Shown: piece after piece, positions 1 to 9,535 of the stretch
Layout: each line of letters begins with the position of its first letter
How positions within the stretch are numbered: position 1 is the stretch's first letter
NCBI GenBank assembly: GCA_029555885.1
Contig: JAKPQT010000584.1
Coordinates: 1 to 34,015 of the forward strand
Direction: 5' to 3'
From: Chloroflexota bacterium
Lineage (GTDB): Bacteria > Chloroflexota > Anaerolineae > CG2-30-64-16
DNA: 34,015 bases
Program-made: the position numbers and the translations under genes
Notes under the pieces: model-generated
What the model was told of the DNA's origin: nothing
Databases searched by the model: none
What the model saw: the letters and a program-made list of their open reading frames with translations, nothing else

Positions 1-114
1 GTCGTCGCTTCCGACACGGTGGACATCCCGACCGCGATTATCATGGTCATCCTGATCGGCGTCATGATCTGGGCCATCCGCCGCAGCAAGCGCCCGGCGC
101 TCTATAACGTCTGA
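1..114 (+). CDS. C-terminal fragment of a membrane protein
   Basis: The window opens inside an open frame (frame 1) that ends at TGA 112-114. The 37 visible residues contain one hydrophobic helix (about residues 12-26, rich in I, V, M, L) followed by a basic stretch RRSKRP and a short tail. This is the positive-inside end of a last membrane helix, with a cytoplasmic C-terminus. The family cannot be told from this fragment. A hairpin follows 27 bases after the stop. Confidence 0.55.
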   Translation, partial: VVASDTVDIPTAIIMVILIGVMIWAIRRSKRPALYNV

Positions 115-140
115 GCCGGCGCATCAAGACCTGCCACGCA

Positions 141-173
141 AGAGCCCTGGTTTCTGCGAGAAACCGGGGCTCT
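141..173. repeat. 15-bp hairpin, possible terminator
   Basis: Arms 141-155 and 159-173 pair over 15 positions with a single G-U-type mismatch and a 3-base GCG loop. The centre is GGTTTCTGCGAGAAACC. It lies just after the preceding gene and is followed by TCATTGTC, so it could end transcription, but it lacks a long T run. The same centre recurs inverted at 207-222, which points to a dispersed palindromic repeat used as an intergenic spacer. Confidence 0.6.
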
Positions 174-204
174 TCATTGTCTTACTCCTCTTGGATGACA
201 ATTC

Positions 205-223
205 CGGTTTCTCGCAGAAACCG
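205..223. repeat. Second copy of the GGTTTCT palindrome, inverted
   Basis: CGGTTTCT (205-212), loop CGC, AGAAACCG (216-223): a perfect 8-bp stem. Its reverse complement reads GGTTTCTGCGAGAAACC, the centre of the hairpin at 141-173, so the two copies lie in opposite orientation 50 bases apart. It is followed by a T run (228-232) and overlaps the -35 region of the promoter proposed for the kinase gene. Confidence 0.6.
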
Positions 224-231
224 AGACTTTT

Positions 232-240
232 TGTTATACT
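232..240 (+). promoter_or_regulatory. Extended -10 promoter of the GAF kinase gene
   Basis: TGTTATACT: a TGn extension followed by TATACT (235-240), 20 bases before the ATG at 261. No good -35 is seen at 17 bp; that region is occupied by the palindrome at 205-223. Prediction from motif only. Confidence 0.4.
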
Positions 241-260
241 CATCGTGAAGCTGCGGCCCG

Positions 261-2492
261 ATGGTGACACACGACAACGCTCAACCTCCAACGCCTGAGC
301 TGCCGGCGGACGCCAGTCTGCCGGACTTGAGCGCGGTCGCGACCGTCGCCCAACGCCTGACCCACCGGGCCCTCCAGCCTGAGCTTGACCTCCACCTGTT
401 TCTGGAAGCGGTGCTGTTCGAGATGCAGGCGCTCGTCCCCTTCGATGTCGGGTGGCTCTTCCTGCAGGAGGGCGAACGGCTGCGCGTGCGGGCCACCGAT
501 CCCGGCCACCGCGCGGACCTGGGCATCAGTTTTGCGCTCGATGACTGCATGAGCGGCCTCGGCGTCACGCGCCGCGAGATCATCAACATCCCGGACCTCT
601 TCGCATTGCCGCCCGCGCTCCGCCGCATCTACAAGGCTCCGCGCAGCGTGCCCCAGGCCATGCGCAGCGAGCTGGTGCTGCCCTTGCTGGTCGGCGCCAC
701 CGCGACCGGCGCCATCAGCCTCGAAAGCGCACAGCCCGGCGCATTCAGCCGCCGGGATATCGAGGTCCTGCGCCTGCTCTGCGACCACGTCGCGCTGACC
801 GTTGAACTCGTGCGCTCGCGGCAGGAGGCCGCGGCGCTCAGCGCAATCAGCCTGCAACTGGCACGCGAGACCGAAGTGAACGCGGTGGTGCGCACGGTCC
901 TCGACCGCTCCCTGGCGCTCATCGAAGGGCACTTCGGCCAGTTGTTGCTCACCGAAGGGGCCGACCTGGTTGTCCGCTACACGACGAACGTCCCGCCGCG
1001 CGACCTGGGCCTGCGCTTCCGCACCGACCACTGCGTCAGCGGGCTGGCCGTGCAGGCGCGGCGGCCGGTCATCGTCCCTGACGTCACGCAGCCGGACTAC
1101 TACGTGGTCGAGCTGCCGCCCGCGCGGGCTGACGGCCAGCCGCGGCTGCTCCCGCGCGTGGCGCAGCCTCCGCCCTACCAGCGCGTGCTGGAGCGCGAAA
1201 AGGAGCGCATCCAGGCGGAGCTCGCCGTGCCCATCTGGTCTGGCGGGACCATCACCGGCGTACTGAACGTCGAAACCCCGCGCGAGGACGGTTTCACGGA
1301 GGTGCAGCGCCGCAGCCTGGCCGAGCTGACCCAGGCTGCCGGAGAGAGGTATGCCGCGGCCCTGGCCCAGTGTAACGCTGATGCACTGCGCGGCCTGCTG
1401 GACGAGAGCCTGACGCACGTCGATACGGCGTTCGGCCAACTGCTCCATCTCGACGGCGAGGAGCTCGTCATCGTCTGTACGACGGGCGGCGAGCCGGAAG
1501 GCACCCGCGTGCCGGTCGCCCATTCGGTGAGCGGTCGCGCGGTCAGCACGGGCGCCGAAGTGTACGTGCCGGATGTGGAGCACGAGCCGCTCTACCGTCG
1601 CTATCTCGGTGAGGAGATGAAGAGCGAACTGGCTGTGCCGCTCGTCAGCGGCGAGCGGGTGATCGGCATTCTCAACCTGGAAAGCCCCGCACCCGCCTTC
1701 TTCACCTCGGAGCACGCCCGGATCCTGCAGGCCCTTGCGGGGCAGGCCGCGGTTGCCATCGAGCGGGCACAGCGCACCGAGATCGAACGGCTGGCGGCCA
1801 TCGGCGGGCTGGCCGGCGACCTGGTGCACCGGCTGAATAACCCCATCGGCGCGTTAAGCGGCTGGCTCGACATGCTGCAACGCAAACCCTTCTATGCCGA
1901 GCTGATCGCTGCTTACCCGTACGTCGGGCAGTTCGTGAGCCGGGCCCAGCGCGATATCGGCCGCGCCAAGGCCATCATCCAGGAGCTGCGCACCGAGCTA
2001 CGCAGTCAGACCCAGCGTCCGGTGGCGCTGCAAGATACCATCGCAGAAGCGTTGTCACGCAGCCATCTGGCCGCCCCCCGCCCGGAAGGCGATGCACCGG
2101 AGGGCCGCAGGACCATCCAGGTCAACCTGGACCTGCCGGCCGAGCCACTGCGCGTGCTGGCCGGCCCGGGGCTGACCGGAGTATTCTGGAACCTGTTCGA
2201 CAACGCAGCCAAGGCCATGCCCGAGGGGGGCGTGCTGACGGTCGCCGCGGCGACGAATGGGGCTGGCTGGGTCGATATCACGGTGGCAGACACCGGCGTG
2301 GGCATCGAGCCGTGGCGGCTGCCGACGCTGTTCGAGGCGAGCGAGACCACGACCGCAGACCAATATGCGCCGGCGCACGGTCTCGGCCTGTGGTGGACGC
2401 GCAGCCAGATAGAGAGCTTCGGCGGCACGATCCGCGTGGACAGCCGCCCCGCCGCGGGCACGCGCTTCGTTATCCGGTTACGTGCGGGGTAA
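261..2492 (+). CDS. Three-GAF-domain sensor histidine kinase
   Basis: Predicted soluble sensor kinase of 743 residues; no membrane helix or signal peptide is seen. Three GAF-type sensory domains lie at about 37-185, 200-370 and 375-510; the third ends in the typical pattern KSELAVPL..GERVIGILNLES. The dimerisation/phosphoacceptor segment follows with LVHRLNNPIG, phosphoacceptor His523. The ATPase domain has an N-box (N644, N648), a G1 box DTGVGI (677-682) and a G2 box HGLGL (706-710), so it should be catalytically competent. The residue after the histidine is Arg, not the usual Glu or Asp. The ligand of the GAF domains cannot be predicted. The response regulator gene begins 87 bases downstream and is the likely partner. 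The ATG has no strong Shine-Dalgarno. Confidence 0.88.
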   Translation: MVTHDNAQPPTPELPADASLPDLSAVATVAQRLTHRALQPELDLHLFLEAVLFEMQALVPFDVGWLFLQEGERLRVRATDPGHRADLGISFALDDCMSGLGVTRREIINIPDLFALPPALRRIYKAPRSVPQAMRSELVLPLLVGATATGAISLESAQPGAFSRRDIEVLRLLCDHVALTVELVRSRQEAAALSAISLQLARETEVNAVVRTVLDRSLALIEGHFGQLLLTEGADLVVRYTTNVPPRDLGLRFRTDHCVSGLAVQARRPVIVPDVTQPDYYVVELPPARADGQPRLLPRVAQPPPYQRVLEREKERIQAELAVPIWSGGTITGVLNVETPREDGFTEVQRRSLAELTQAAGERYAAALAQCNADALRGLLDESLTHVDTAFGQLLHLDGEELVIVCTTGGEPEGTRVPVAHSVSGRAVSTGAEVYVPDVEHEPLYRRYLGEEMKSELAVPLVSGERVIGILNLESPAPAFFTSEHARILQALAGQAAVAIERAQRTEIERLAAIGGLAGDLVHRLNNPIGALSGWLDMLQRKPFYAELIAAYPYVGQFVSRAQRDIGRAKAIIQELRTELRSQTQRPVALQDTIAEALSRSHLAAPRPEGDAPEGRRTIQVNLDLPAEPLRVLAGPGLTGVFWNLFDNAAKAMPEGGVLTVAAATNGAGWVDITVADTGVGIEPWRLPTLFEASETTTADQYAPAHGLGLWWTRSQIESFGGTIRVDSRPAAGTRFVIRLRAG

Positions 2493-2563
2493 TTGAACCG
2501 CGAAGACGCTAAGGACGCTAAGAAGAAGAAACCCTTCGCGTTCTTTGCGTCTTCGCGGTTCAA
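2493..2563. repeat. Long inverted repeat between kinase and regulator
   Basis: Arms 2493-2509 and 2547-2563 (TTGAACCGCGAAGACGC and its complement) pair perfectly over 17 bp, and pairing continues inward imperfectly through AAGGACGC / GCGTTCTT-type segments. The element fills nearly the whole spacer from the kinase stop to the regulator's Shine-Dalgarno. Its CGAAGACGC/AAGAACGC wording resembles a degenerate intergenic repeat type seen in many bacterial genomes (recalled, not searched). A large hairpin here could reduce read-through from kinase to regulator. Confidence 0.75.
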
Positions 2564-2579
2564 ACAGAGAGGTTCATAT

Positions 2580-3449
2580 ATGCTTCAAGACCGAATTCTC
2601 GTCGTTGACGACGACCCCTCCTGGCAGGAACTCCTGCGCGAGTGTATCGAGAGCGTCGAAGCGTCCGCCTCCGGCGCGGGCCGCAGCCTGACTATCGCGG
2701 GCAGCTACGCGGAGGCTGCGGCGCTCCTCGACCGGCGGCACTTCCACCTCGCCTTTGTGGACCTGCGGCTGCGCGAGGATGCGCGGGAGCTGGAAGGGAA
2801 GGAACTGGCGCACAAGCTCAGCGAGCTGGACGAGGGCACCGCGGTCGTGATTGCAACCGGCCACGCGGATGTCAGCACGGCCATCACCGCGCTCAAGGAA
2901 TGGCAGGTGCTTGACTTCGTGCTGAAGGATGCGTGGAACCCGGGCAAGGTCGTCCAGTTGGTACAGAGCGGCGTGGCGCTGGGCCGCACGCGCTACCGCA
3001 GCCGCTATGAGTCGGCGGTGGAACTGCTGCGCGGGGAGCAAGATATCTTTCCCTGGCTGGCCCGCGTGTTACAGACCGTCGCGCCCGACACCACAGCCCC
3101 CCGCGCCGACCGCCGCCTGGCCGACTTCCTCAACGCGCTGCTGGCCGACCTCTACCCACTGCTGCGTGACGCCGCCGCGCCGGACGTCGTCCTCGATCCG
3201 GCGACGGGCACGGCTCGCGGCCGCTATTGGAGCAAGGCGCTCGGTCTGCCGGTCAACCTGCGGTTCGGGCGCCGCGCGGCCATCGAAGCAGAGGCGCGCG
3301 CGTGCAGCGACGGCTTTGCCCGCGCGGAGCGCACGATCGATGACGCAGTGCTGGACGTGCGGGGGGTGGTTTGCGTGCCCGCTGCACCACCGCGCGCAGC
3401 CTTCGTTCCCGCGCCGGTCAGTCCCGCGCAAGGAGGAGAGGCACGATGA
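2580..3449 (+). CDS. Response regulator with unrecognised C-terminal domain
   Basis: 289 residues from the ATG at 2580, chosen because it has AGAGAGG 7 bases upstream and puts the receiver fold at the N-terminus; an upstream in-frame TTG (2493) would translate the palindrome. Receiver domain residues 1-125: acidic pair D10/D11, phosphoacceptor D61 in AFVDLRL, switch T93, conserved K116. Residues about 130-289 match no DNA-binding or enzymatic output domain I recognise: a helical part (130-195), then a part with GTARGRYWSKALGLPVNLRF and a Pro/Ala-rich tail. The kinase upstream is the likely phosphodonor. The stop overlaps the ATG of tdh (ATGA at 3446-3449), so the two are probably translated together. 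Confidence 0.85.
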   Translation: MLQDRILVVDDDPSWQELLRECIESVEASASGAGRSLTIAGSYAEAAALLDRRHFHLAFVDLRLREDARELEGKELAHKLSELDEGTAVVIATGHADVSTAITALKEWQVLDFVLKDAWNPGKVVQLVQSGVALGRTRYRSRYESAVELLRGEQDIFPWLARVLQTVAPDTTAPRADRRLADFLNALLADLYPLLRDAAAPDVVLDPATGTARGRYWSKALGLPVNLRFGRRAAIEAEARACSDGFARAERTIDDAVLDVRGVVCVPAAPPRAAFVPAPVSPAQGGEAR

Positions 3450-4405
3450 CGATGCAGCGCATCCTCGTGACGGGCGCAGGCGGGCAGATCGGGACCGAAC
3501 TGGTGGCCGCGCTGCGCAGCCGGTACGGCGACGCCAACGTGGTCGCGACCGACATCCAGCCCCTGCCCCAACACATCCGCGAGGCCGGCCCGACCGCGCG
3601 GCTCGACGTGACCCAGGCCGACGCGCTCGCGGAACTGGTCCGCAGTTGCAACATTGACACCATCTACCACATGGCCGCCATCCTCTCTGCGACGGGCGAG
3701 GAGAAGCCGCGGCTGGCCTGGAACGTCAACATCGGCGGGCTATACAACGTCCTCGAAGTGGCACGCGAGCTCGGCGTCCGGCGCATCTATCACCCCAGCT
3801 CCATCGCCGCGTTCGGCCCGGAGACGCCGAAGGTGGACACGCCGCAGGAGACCGTGCTGCGGCCCACGACGATGTACGGCATCACCAAAGTGACCGGCGA
3901 GATGCTCGGCGCGTACTATCACCGGCGCTACGGGCTGGACATCCGCGGCATCCGCTACCCGGGCGTCATCAGCAGCGAGACGCTGCCCGGCGGCGGCACG
4001 ACCGATTACGCGGTCGAAATCTTCTACGAGGCCATCCGCCATCACCGCTACACCTGCTTCGTGCGGGCCGACACGGTGCTGCCCATGATCTACATGCCCG
4101 ACTGCATCCGCGCGACATTGATGCTGATGGAGGCGGACGCGGCGAACCTCGTCCACGCAGCGGAGTACAACCTCGCGTCGTTGAGCTTCTCCGCCGCCGA
4201 GCTGGCCGCGGCGATTACCCGCCACATCCCCGACTTCGTGTGCGAGTACCGGCCCGACTTCCGCCAGCAGATCGCAGACTCGTGGCCGCAGACCATCGAC
4301 GACTCCGCCGCGCGCGCGGAGTGGGGCTGGCAGCCGGAATACGACCTGCCTCGGATGGTCGCGGACATGCTGGCCAAGCTGACCCCGCGGCTCGCGCAGA
4401 CGTAA
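3446..4405 (+). CDS. tdh: L-threonine 3-dehydrogenase, SDR (epimerase-like) type
   Basis: 319 residues. Oxidises L-threonine with NAD+ to 2-amino-3-ketobutyrate, the first step of threonine breakdown to glycine and acetyl-CoA. This is the short-chain-dehydrogenase form, unrelated to the zinc enzyme of E. coli. Seen: Rossmann motif GAGGQIG (10-16), AAILSATGE, PSSIAAFGP with the catalytic Ser (118/119), catalytic Y144 and K148 in MYGITK, the family signature PGGGTTDYAVEIFYEAI, and PDFRQQIADSWP near the C-terminus. Start at ATG 3446 with AGGAGG (3431-3436) upstream; a second ATG at 3452 is possible. It overlaps the regulator stop by four bases. Its usual partner kbl lies 3.8 kb downstream, beyond a restriction-modification gene. 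Confidence 0.92.
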   Translation: MTMQRILVTGAGGQIGTELVAALRSRYGDANVVATDIQPLPQHIREAGPTARLDVTQADALAELVRSCNIDTIYHMAAILSATGEEKPRLAWNVNIGGLYNVLEVARELGVRRIYHPSSIAAFGPETPKVDTPQETVLRPTTMYGITKVTGEMLGAYYHRRYGLDIRGIRYPGVISSETLPGGGTTDYAVEIFYEAIRHHRYTCFVRADTVLPMIYMPDCIRATLMLMEADAANLVHAAEYNLASLSFSAAELAAAITRHIPDFVCEYRPDFRQQIADSWPQTIDDSAARAEWGWQPEYDLPRMVADMLAKLTPRLAQT

Positions 4406-4417
4406 TTGGAGTCGAGA

Positions 4418-4467
4418 CTTCAGCCGGTTACGCTGTCTGCACACATCTGCGCCCAAACCGGCTGAAG
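4418..4467. repeat. Inverted repeat after tdh
   Basis: CTTCAGCCGGTT (4418-4429) and AACCGGCTGAAG (4456-4467): perfect 12-bp arms around a 26-base loop, starting 13 bases after the tdh stop. There is no T tract, so it is not a classical terminator. The preceding GGAGTCGAGACTTCAG also looks repeat-derived. It marks the left side of the low-GC stretch. The rest of the spacer to 4562 is AT-richer than the flanking genes and shows no gene. Confidence 0.6.
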
Positions 4468-4562
4468 GCTATTCCTTCATTGCAATAACTCGCCCCAAAT
4501 GGTAAGTTAAGAGCATGAAGTTGAGCTACTGACCACCTAGACCATATGGGACTCCACAAATC

Positions 4563-7500
4563 ATGAATGAATGGGATTTTGTCGCGAGAGCAACTCAATG
4601 GATCAATCAGATCCTTAACGAACGACTCGATCTCCCTTTCGGACAAGCAACCGTTGAGGAAAGTGCCAAAGGTAAGATCAAGCGGCGAGACGTGACTTTG
4701 CGTGATCGGCATGGCAATCTGGCTTTGACGGGCGAGGTCAAATTGCCAGACCGAGCCGATGGCCTAACACCGTATAATGAGAACGTCATCACTGACGCTC
4801 ATAGGAAGGCAGATGATGAAGGTGTTGGGCACTTCTTCACATGGAATGTGAATCGTCTTGTCCTGTGGAAGACGTTTGAGCCAGGCGTGCCACTCATTCA
4901 ACGCGACCAGAGGCTCTTTGAGGTCGTGAATATTCGCGACAACAAGGAGCTCTTGCAGACATCGGTACAGAGACGCATTCAAGATTTCCTACTTGAGTTT
5001 CTCGTCTTCTTTGCAGACATCCATCGTGGCCTTCAGGTTCTTCCTGTCAAGCCCCTCGACGAGCGTTTCATCGATATGCTTGATACGGCGCTTGATAGCA
5101 TTGCTTTACATACAACCGATGAACTTGACAAGCGTTACCAATCTGATCCCACTTTTCGCACCCAGATAGTCGCTTGGATGGTCAATGCAATGGGTTGGAC
5201 CCACTCTGAGGAAGTTCTAGCTTCCAATCTGGAACGTGCGGCCAAGACAAGTTGCTACCGCCTCGTCAACAAGCTTATGTTCTACAATTCTTTACGTCGG
5301 CGCTACGGCAATCAACTGCCAGCCATATCTTTCGGCCCATTGGAGAACACTGGCGAGAAAATGCAGGGCGCGCTGAATGAGTTCTTCAAGCAAGCCATGT
5401 TTGCGTCAGGTGACTACGAAACAGTCTATGCTAAGGCTGATGATTTTGCAGAAGCTTTACCGTTTGTTTCTCAGGTCGCGCTTGAGGGTTGGCGTACACT
5501 CATCCAGCATATTGATGCCTATGACTTTACGCGGCTGAACTACGACATCGTTGGTAGGGTTTTCGAGAGGTTGATTAGCCCATCGGAGCGCCATCGCTAT
5601 GGGCAGCACTACACCACACCCGATTTGGTCGACCTGATAAACGCTTTCTGTATTCGCAATGCAGAGGCGAAGGTGATTGATCCTGCCTGTGGTGGCGGAA
5701 CATTTCTTGTGCGGGCATACGCGCGCAAAAAGCAGATGAGCCGCGGCAAGTTGAGCCATGCCCAGCTCTTGGAACAACTCTATGGAATAGACATTTCCCC
5801 GTTCGCCGCTCATCTAGCCTTGATCAACTTGGCGGCCCGCGACCTCGAGGCTGAACCGAACTACCCGCTCGTAGCGGTTGAGGACTTCTTCAATGTTCGC
5901 CTGAATCAACCTGTCTTTCACATCCCATCTCATGGCGCTCTCAAGATTAGGGCATTGAGAGAAGTCGATCAACGACATATTGCATTGCAAACTCTGGATG
6001 CCGTCGTAGGCAATCCGCCGTATATTCGCCAGGAGGTTATCGACCGCGTCTTGCATGTGAAAAGTGCTCCTGACGCGTCATATAAGGAATTTTTGGGGCG
6101 CCTCTTTCAGGAGGAATGGGGCAAATCAGTAGCAAGACTATCTTCACGTTCTGATCTCTACGTACATTTCTGGCCGCACAGCACTCGTTTTCTGGGCGAA
6201 GGTGGATATGCCGGTTTACTGACAGGCAGTGGTTGGCTAGACAACGAATTCGGGTTCCGGTTGCAGGAGTTCATGTTACGCGGCTTTCGCGTGATTGCTA
6301 TCCTGGAAAGTTTGGTTGAGCCGTGGTTTACGGAGGCTCGTATCAATACTGCTGCCACGATTCTACAACGCACCGATGATGCACAGGCACGTGCCGGCAA
6401 TAACATAAAGTTCGTATTGCTCCGTAAAAAGCTGAGCGACCTGCTACCCGGACAAGATCGTTCAGAAGAAGAGCGTCAACATGCTGCCGACGCTTTGATC
6501 GCGGAAATCGAGAGTATGACGGAGAGCACAGCCGATGAACGGTGGCGAGTGCGCGTTGTGAACCAGGGTAAGTTGACTGTAGCTGGGTGGCAGTATGAAG
6601 ACGAGAACGTCAAACCACCTGTTAATTGGAATGGGGATTGGACGTTACTCTGCCACAAAGAGGGACGCTACTTGGGAACCAAGTGGAATGTCTATCTGCG
6701 CGCTCCAGACCTGTTCTTCGATTTGCTAGATGCCTTCAAGGGCTTGATGCCGCTGCATGAAGTAGCTCTTCTCCATCGTGGAATCACTTCCGGAGCCGAT
6801 GAGTTTTTCTATGTAGAGGACGTGACTGACCGGATAGATAACAAAGAACTGGCCGAGGTCTATGGATTGACGCGTGATCAGACAGGGGCGACTCGAATCA
6901 TAAAGGCAGGTGATGGTTCGGCACATTTGATCGAGGCCCGCTATCTGAAACCGTTGGTCTTTAATGTCATGGAGGTGAGTGATGCGGTTGTTGATGGGGC
7001 CGGATTGCGGAAGAAGGTAGTGTTGGTCTCAGAGCCACCCGAAGCTCTCGAAGGCACACATGTACTTCGCTATCTTCGCTATGGTGAGTCAAACGGCATC
7101 CACGAGCGGCCCACGTGTGCGAGTCGAGTCAGTGAAGACCCACAAGATCCCCGCCAGTGGTATGACTTGCGGCCGCCTGAGCCCGGCGCAATCCTCTGGC
7201 CGCAAGCACACCAATATCGGCACATAGTTCCACTGAATCCTGAAGGCCATATCTGCAACAAACGATTCTTTAACGTCTATCCGAGACATGACGTCCATCC
7301 TAAAGTATTAGCTGCGTTGCTCAATTCAACCTTGACCTGGTTTTTCAAGGTCTTTCATGGCCGCAGCGTCGGTCGCGAAGGTTTCCTCGATACTGATGTG
7401 TTTGCGACGCGACTGATTCCAGTAGTGAACGCAAAGGGTCTGCCCAAGCCTATCCAGCAGCGATTAGTCGACGCGTTCGACGCCTTGAGCCGGCGGCCCT

Positions 7501-8186
7501 TGCGTCCAATTCATCCGATGGGGGATGAATTGGAGCAGGTTGATCGGAATGAACTGGATGATGCCGTGTTTGAGGCACTAGGGGTGACTGATCCCACCGA
7601 ACGAAAGCATTGGCGTGAACGGTTATACAATGAACTGAGGAAATTCTATCAGCATGGACGAGAGCTCGAGGAAGTTGCTCAGGCGAACCGTGTTAAGGCG
7701 GCTCGAAAGAAGCAGACGGCCAGTGCTCGCAGTATAGCAAAAGAGATATGGCGCGAGATCGACAAAGAGATCTTCCGACGCTTTCCACAGGACTTTGTGC
7801 CAGTAGGTGCACGCAATGAGGAATTTCGTCTTCCAGAAGGAAAGATACAGGTCGGACAGCATCTTTTTACAGAAGGCGAGATGTTGGCCGCAGGGTATAT
7901 TCAAGTAGGGGATGATTTGCGCTTTGTGGGCAGTATGGAAAGAGGTGAGTTCATTCAGACGTGGCAGGAGGCAGGAAATACGGGTGTTGTCCCCGTGCCA
8001 AGAGATGATACCGTTTGCAGCCAAGCCTTGAGGTCTTATCGCCAGTACCGAGAGGGTACAGAGCAAATGCTGATGGAAGTAGTAGCAGGTCGAACTTCGG
8101 ATGAGAACCTTCAAAGGCAGGTTCTAACTTTGTTATGGCGTCACATTAACGAACTGGTGCACGTTCGTAAGCAACAAGCCCAATAG
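4563..8186 (+). CDS. Type IIG-like restriction-modification enzyme (N6-adenine methylase with PD-(D/E)XK N-terminus)
   Basis: 1207 residues. Predicted to recognise a DNA site, methylate adenine in it and cut unmethylated DNA, all in one chain. N-terminus: an acidic residue (D43 or D48) then GEVK with E58 and K60, as in PD-(D/E)XK nucleases. Methylase core: motif [11 protein letters not shown] (373-382) and motif IV NPPY (484-487), the amino-methylase gamma arrangement. About 740-1000: TaqI-C-like recognition region beginning [14 protein letters not shown]. The last 200 residues are helical and charged. No helicase part, so not type ISP; no separate specificity or nuclease gene nearby. Base use differs from the neighbours (29 G+C of 60 in row 4621-4680, against 46 of 60 in row 8401-8460 of kbl), suggesting acquisition. 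Weak ribosome binding site. It ends 25 bases before kbl. PglX-like use is less likely, as no BREX genes are present. Confidence 0.82.
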   Translation: MNEWDFVARATQWINQILNERLDLPFGQATVEESAKGKIKRRDVTLRDRHGNLALTGEVKLPDRADGLTPYNENVITDAHRKADDEGVGHFFTWNVNRLVLWKTFEPGVPLIQRDQRLFEVVNIRDNKELLQTSVQRRIQDFLLEFLVFFADIHRGLQVLPVKPLDERFIDMLDTALDSIALHTTDELDKRYQSDPTFRTQIVAWMVNAMGWTHSEEVLASNLERAAKTSCYRLVNKLMFYNSLRRRYGNQLPAISFGPLENTGEKMQGALNEFFKQAMFASGDYETVYAKADDFAEALPFVSQVALEGWRTLIQHIDAYDFTRLNYDIVGRVFERLISPSERHRYGQHYTTPDLVDLINAFCIRNAEAKVIDPACGGGTFLVRAYARKKQMSRGKLSHAQLLEQLYGIDISPFAAHLALINLAARDLEAEPNYPLVAVEDFFNVRLNQPVFHIPSHGALKIRALREVDQRHIALQTLDAVVGNPPYIRQEVIDRVLHVKSAPDASYKEFLGRLFQEEWGKSVARLSSRSDLYVHFWPHSTRFLGEGGYAGLLTGSGWLDNEFGFRLQEFMLRGFRVIAILESLVEPWFTEARINTAATILQRTDDAQARAGNNIKFVLLRKKLSDLLPGQDRSEEERQHAADALIAEIESMTESTADERWRVRVVNQGKLTVAGWQYEDENVKPPVNWNGDWTLLCHKEGRYLGTKWNVYLRAPDLFFDLLDAFKGLMPLHEVALLHRGITSGADEFFYVEDVTDRIDNKELAEVYGLTRDQTGATRIIKAGDGSAHLIEARYLKPLVFNVMEVSDAVVDGAGLRKKVVLVSEPPEALEGTHVLRYLRYGESNGIHERPTCASRVSEDPQDPRQWYDLRPPEPGAILWPQAHQYRHIVPLNPEGHICNKRFFNVYPRHDVHPKVLAALLNSTLTWFFKVFHGRSVGREGFLDTDVFATRLIPVVNAKGLPKPIQQRLVDAFDALSRRPLRPIHPMGDELEQVDRNELDDAVFEALGVTDPTERKHWRERLYNELRKFYQHGRELEEVAQANRVKAARKKQTASARSIAKEIWREIDKEIFRRFPQDFVPVGARNEEFRLPEGKIQVGQHLFTEGEMLAAGYIQVGDDLRFVGSMERGEFIQTWQEAGNTGVVPVPRDDTVCSQALRSYRQYREGTEQMLMEVVAGRTSDENLQRQVLTLLWRHINELVHVRKQQAQ

Positions 8187-8211
8187 AAATCATAGTGGTC
8201 AACGAGGTGAT

Positions 8212-9402
<1,191 letters not shown>

Positions 9403-9439
9403 TCCCGGCCTACAACCATATATTGCCATTCATGGGAGA

Positions 9440-9468
9440 TTGACGCTGTGCAACGTCCGTGGTATGAT
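9440..9468 (+). promoter_or_regulatory. Sigma70-type promoter of the LysM lipoprotein gene
   Basis: TTGACG (9440-9445), 17-bp spacer, TATGAT (9463-9468): five of six consensus bases in each box. The predicted start is near 9475, leaving a leader of about 60 bases. The leader holds a small hairpin GAACG-TTTGTG-CGTTC. Confidence 0.75.
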
Positions 9469-9535
9469 TGTGTCACTCGAGGATGAACGTTTGTGCGTTC
9501 ACGGCTGACTACCTCTCCAGGATCGGAGCGATGCT

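Noticed and set aside
240..1829. 529-residue frame on the - strand
   Set aside because: It is antisense to the GAF kinase gene; the translation is rich in Arg, Ala, His and Gln with no domain, as expected for a high-GC shadow frame.
2493..2579. Upstream TTG start for the response regulator
   Set aside because: It would add 29 residues encoded by the palindromic repeat; ATG 2580 has a proper ribosome site and begins the receiver fold.
4480..4508. TTGCAA-N17-TAAGTT as a promoter for the restriction-modification gene
   Set aside because: Only 4 and 3 of 6 consensus bases; too weak to list in AT-richer DNA.
4563..8186. BREX (PglX) or DISARM system
   Set aside because: The size would fit PglX, but no PglZ, BrxC, BrxL or helicase genes lie nearby; the flanking genes are metabolic.
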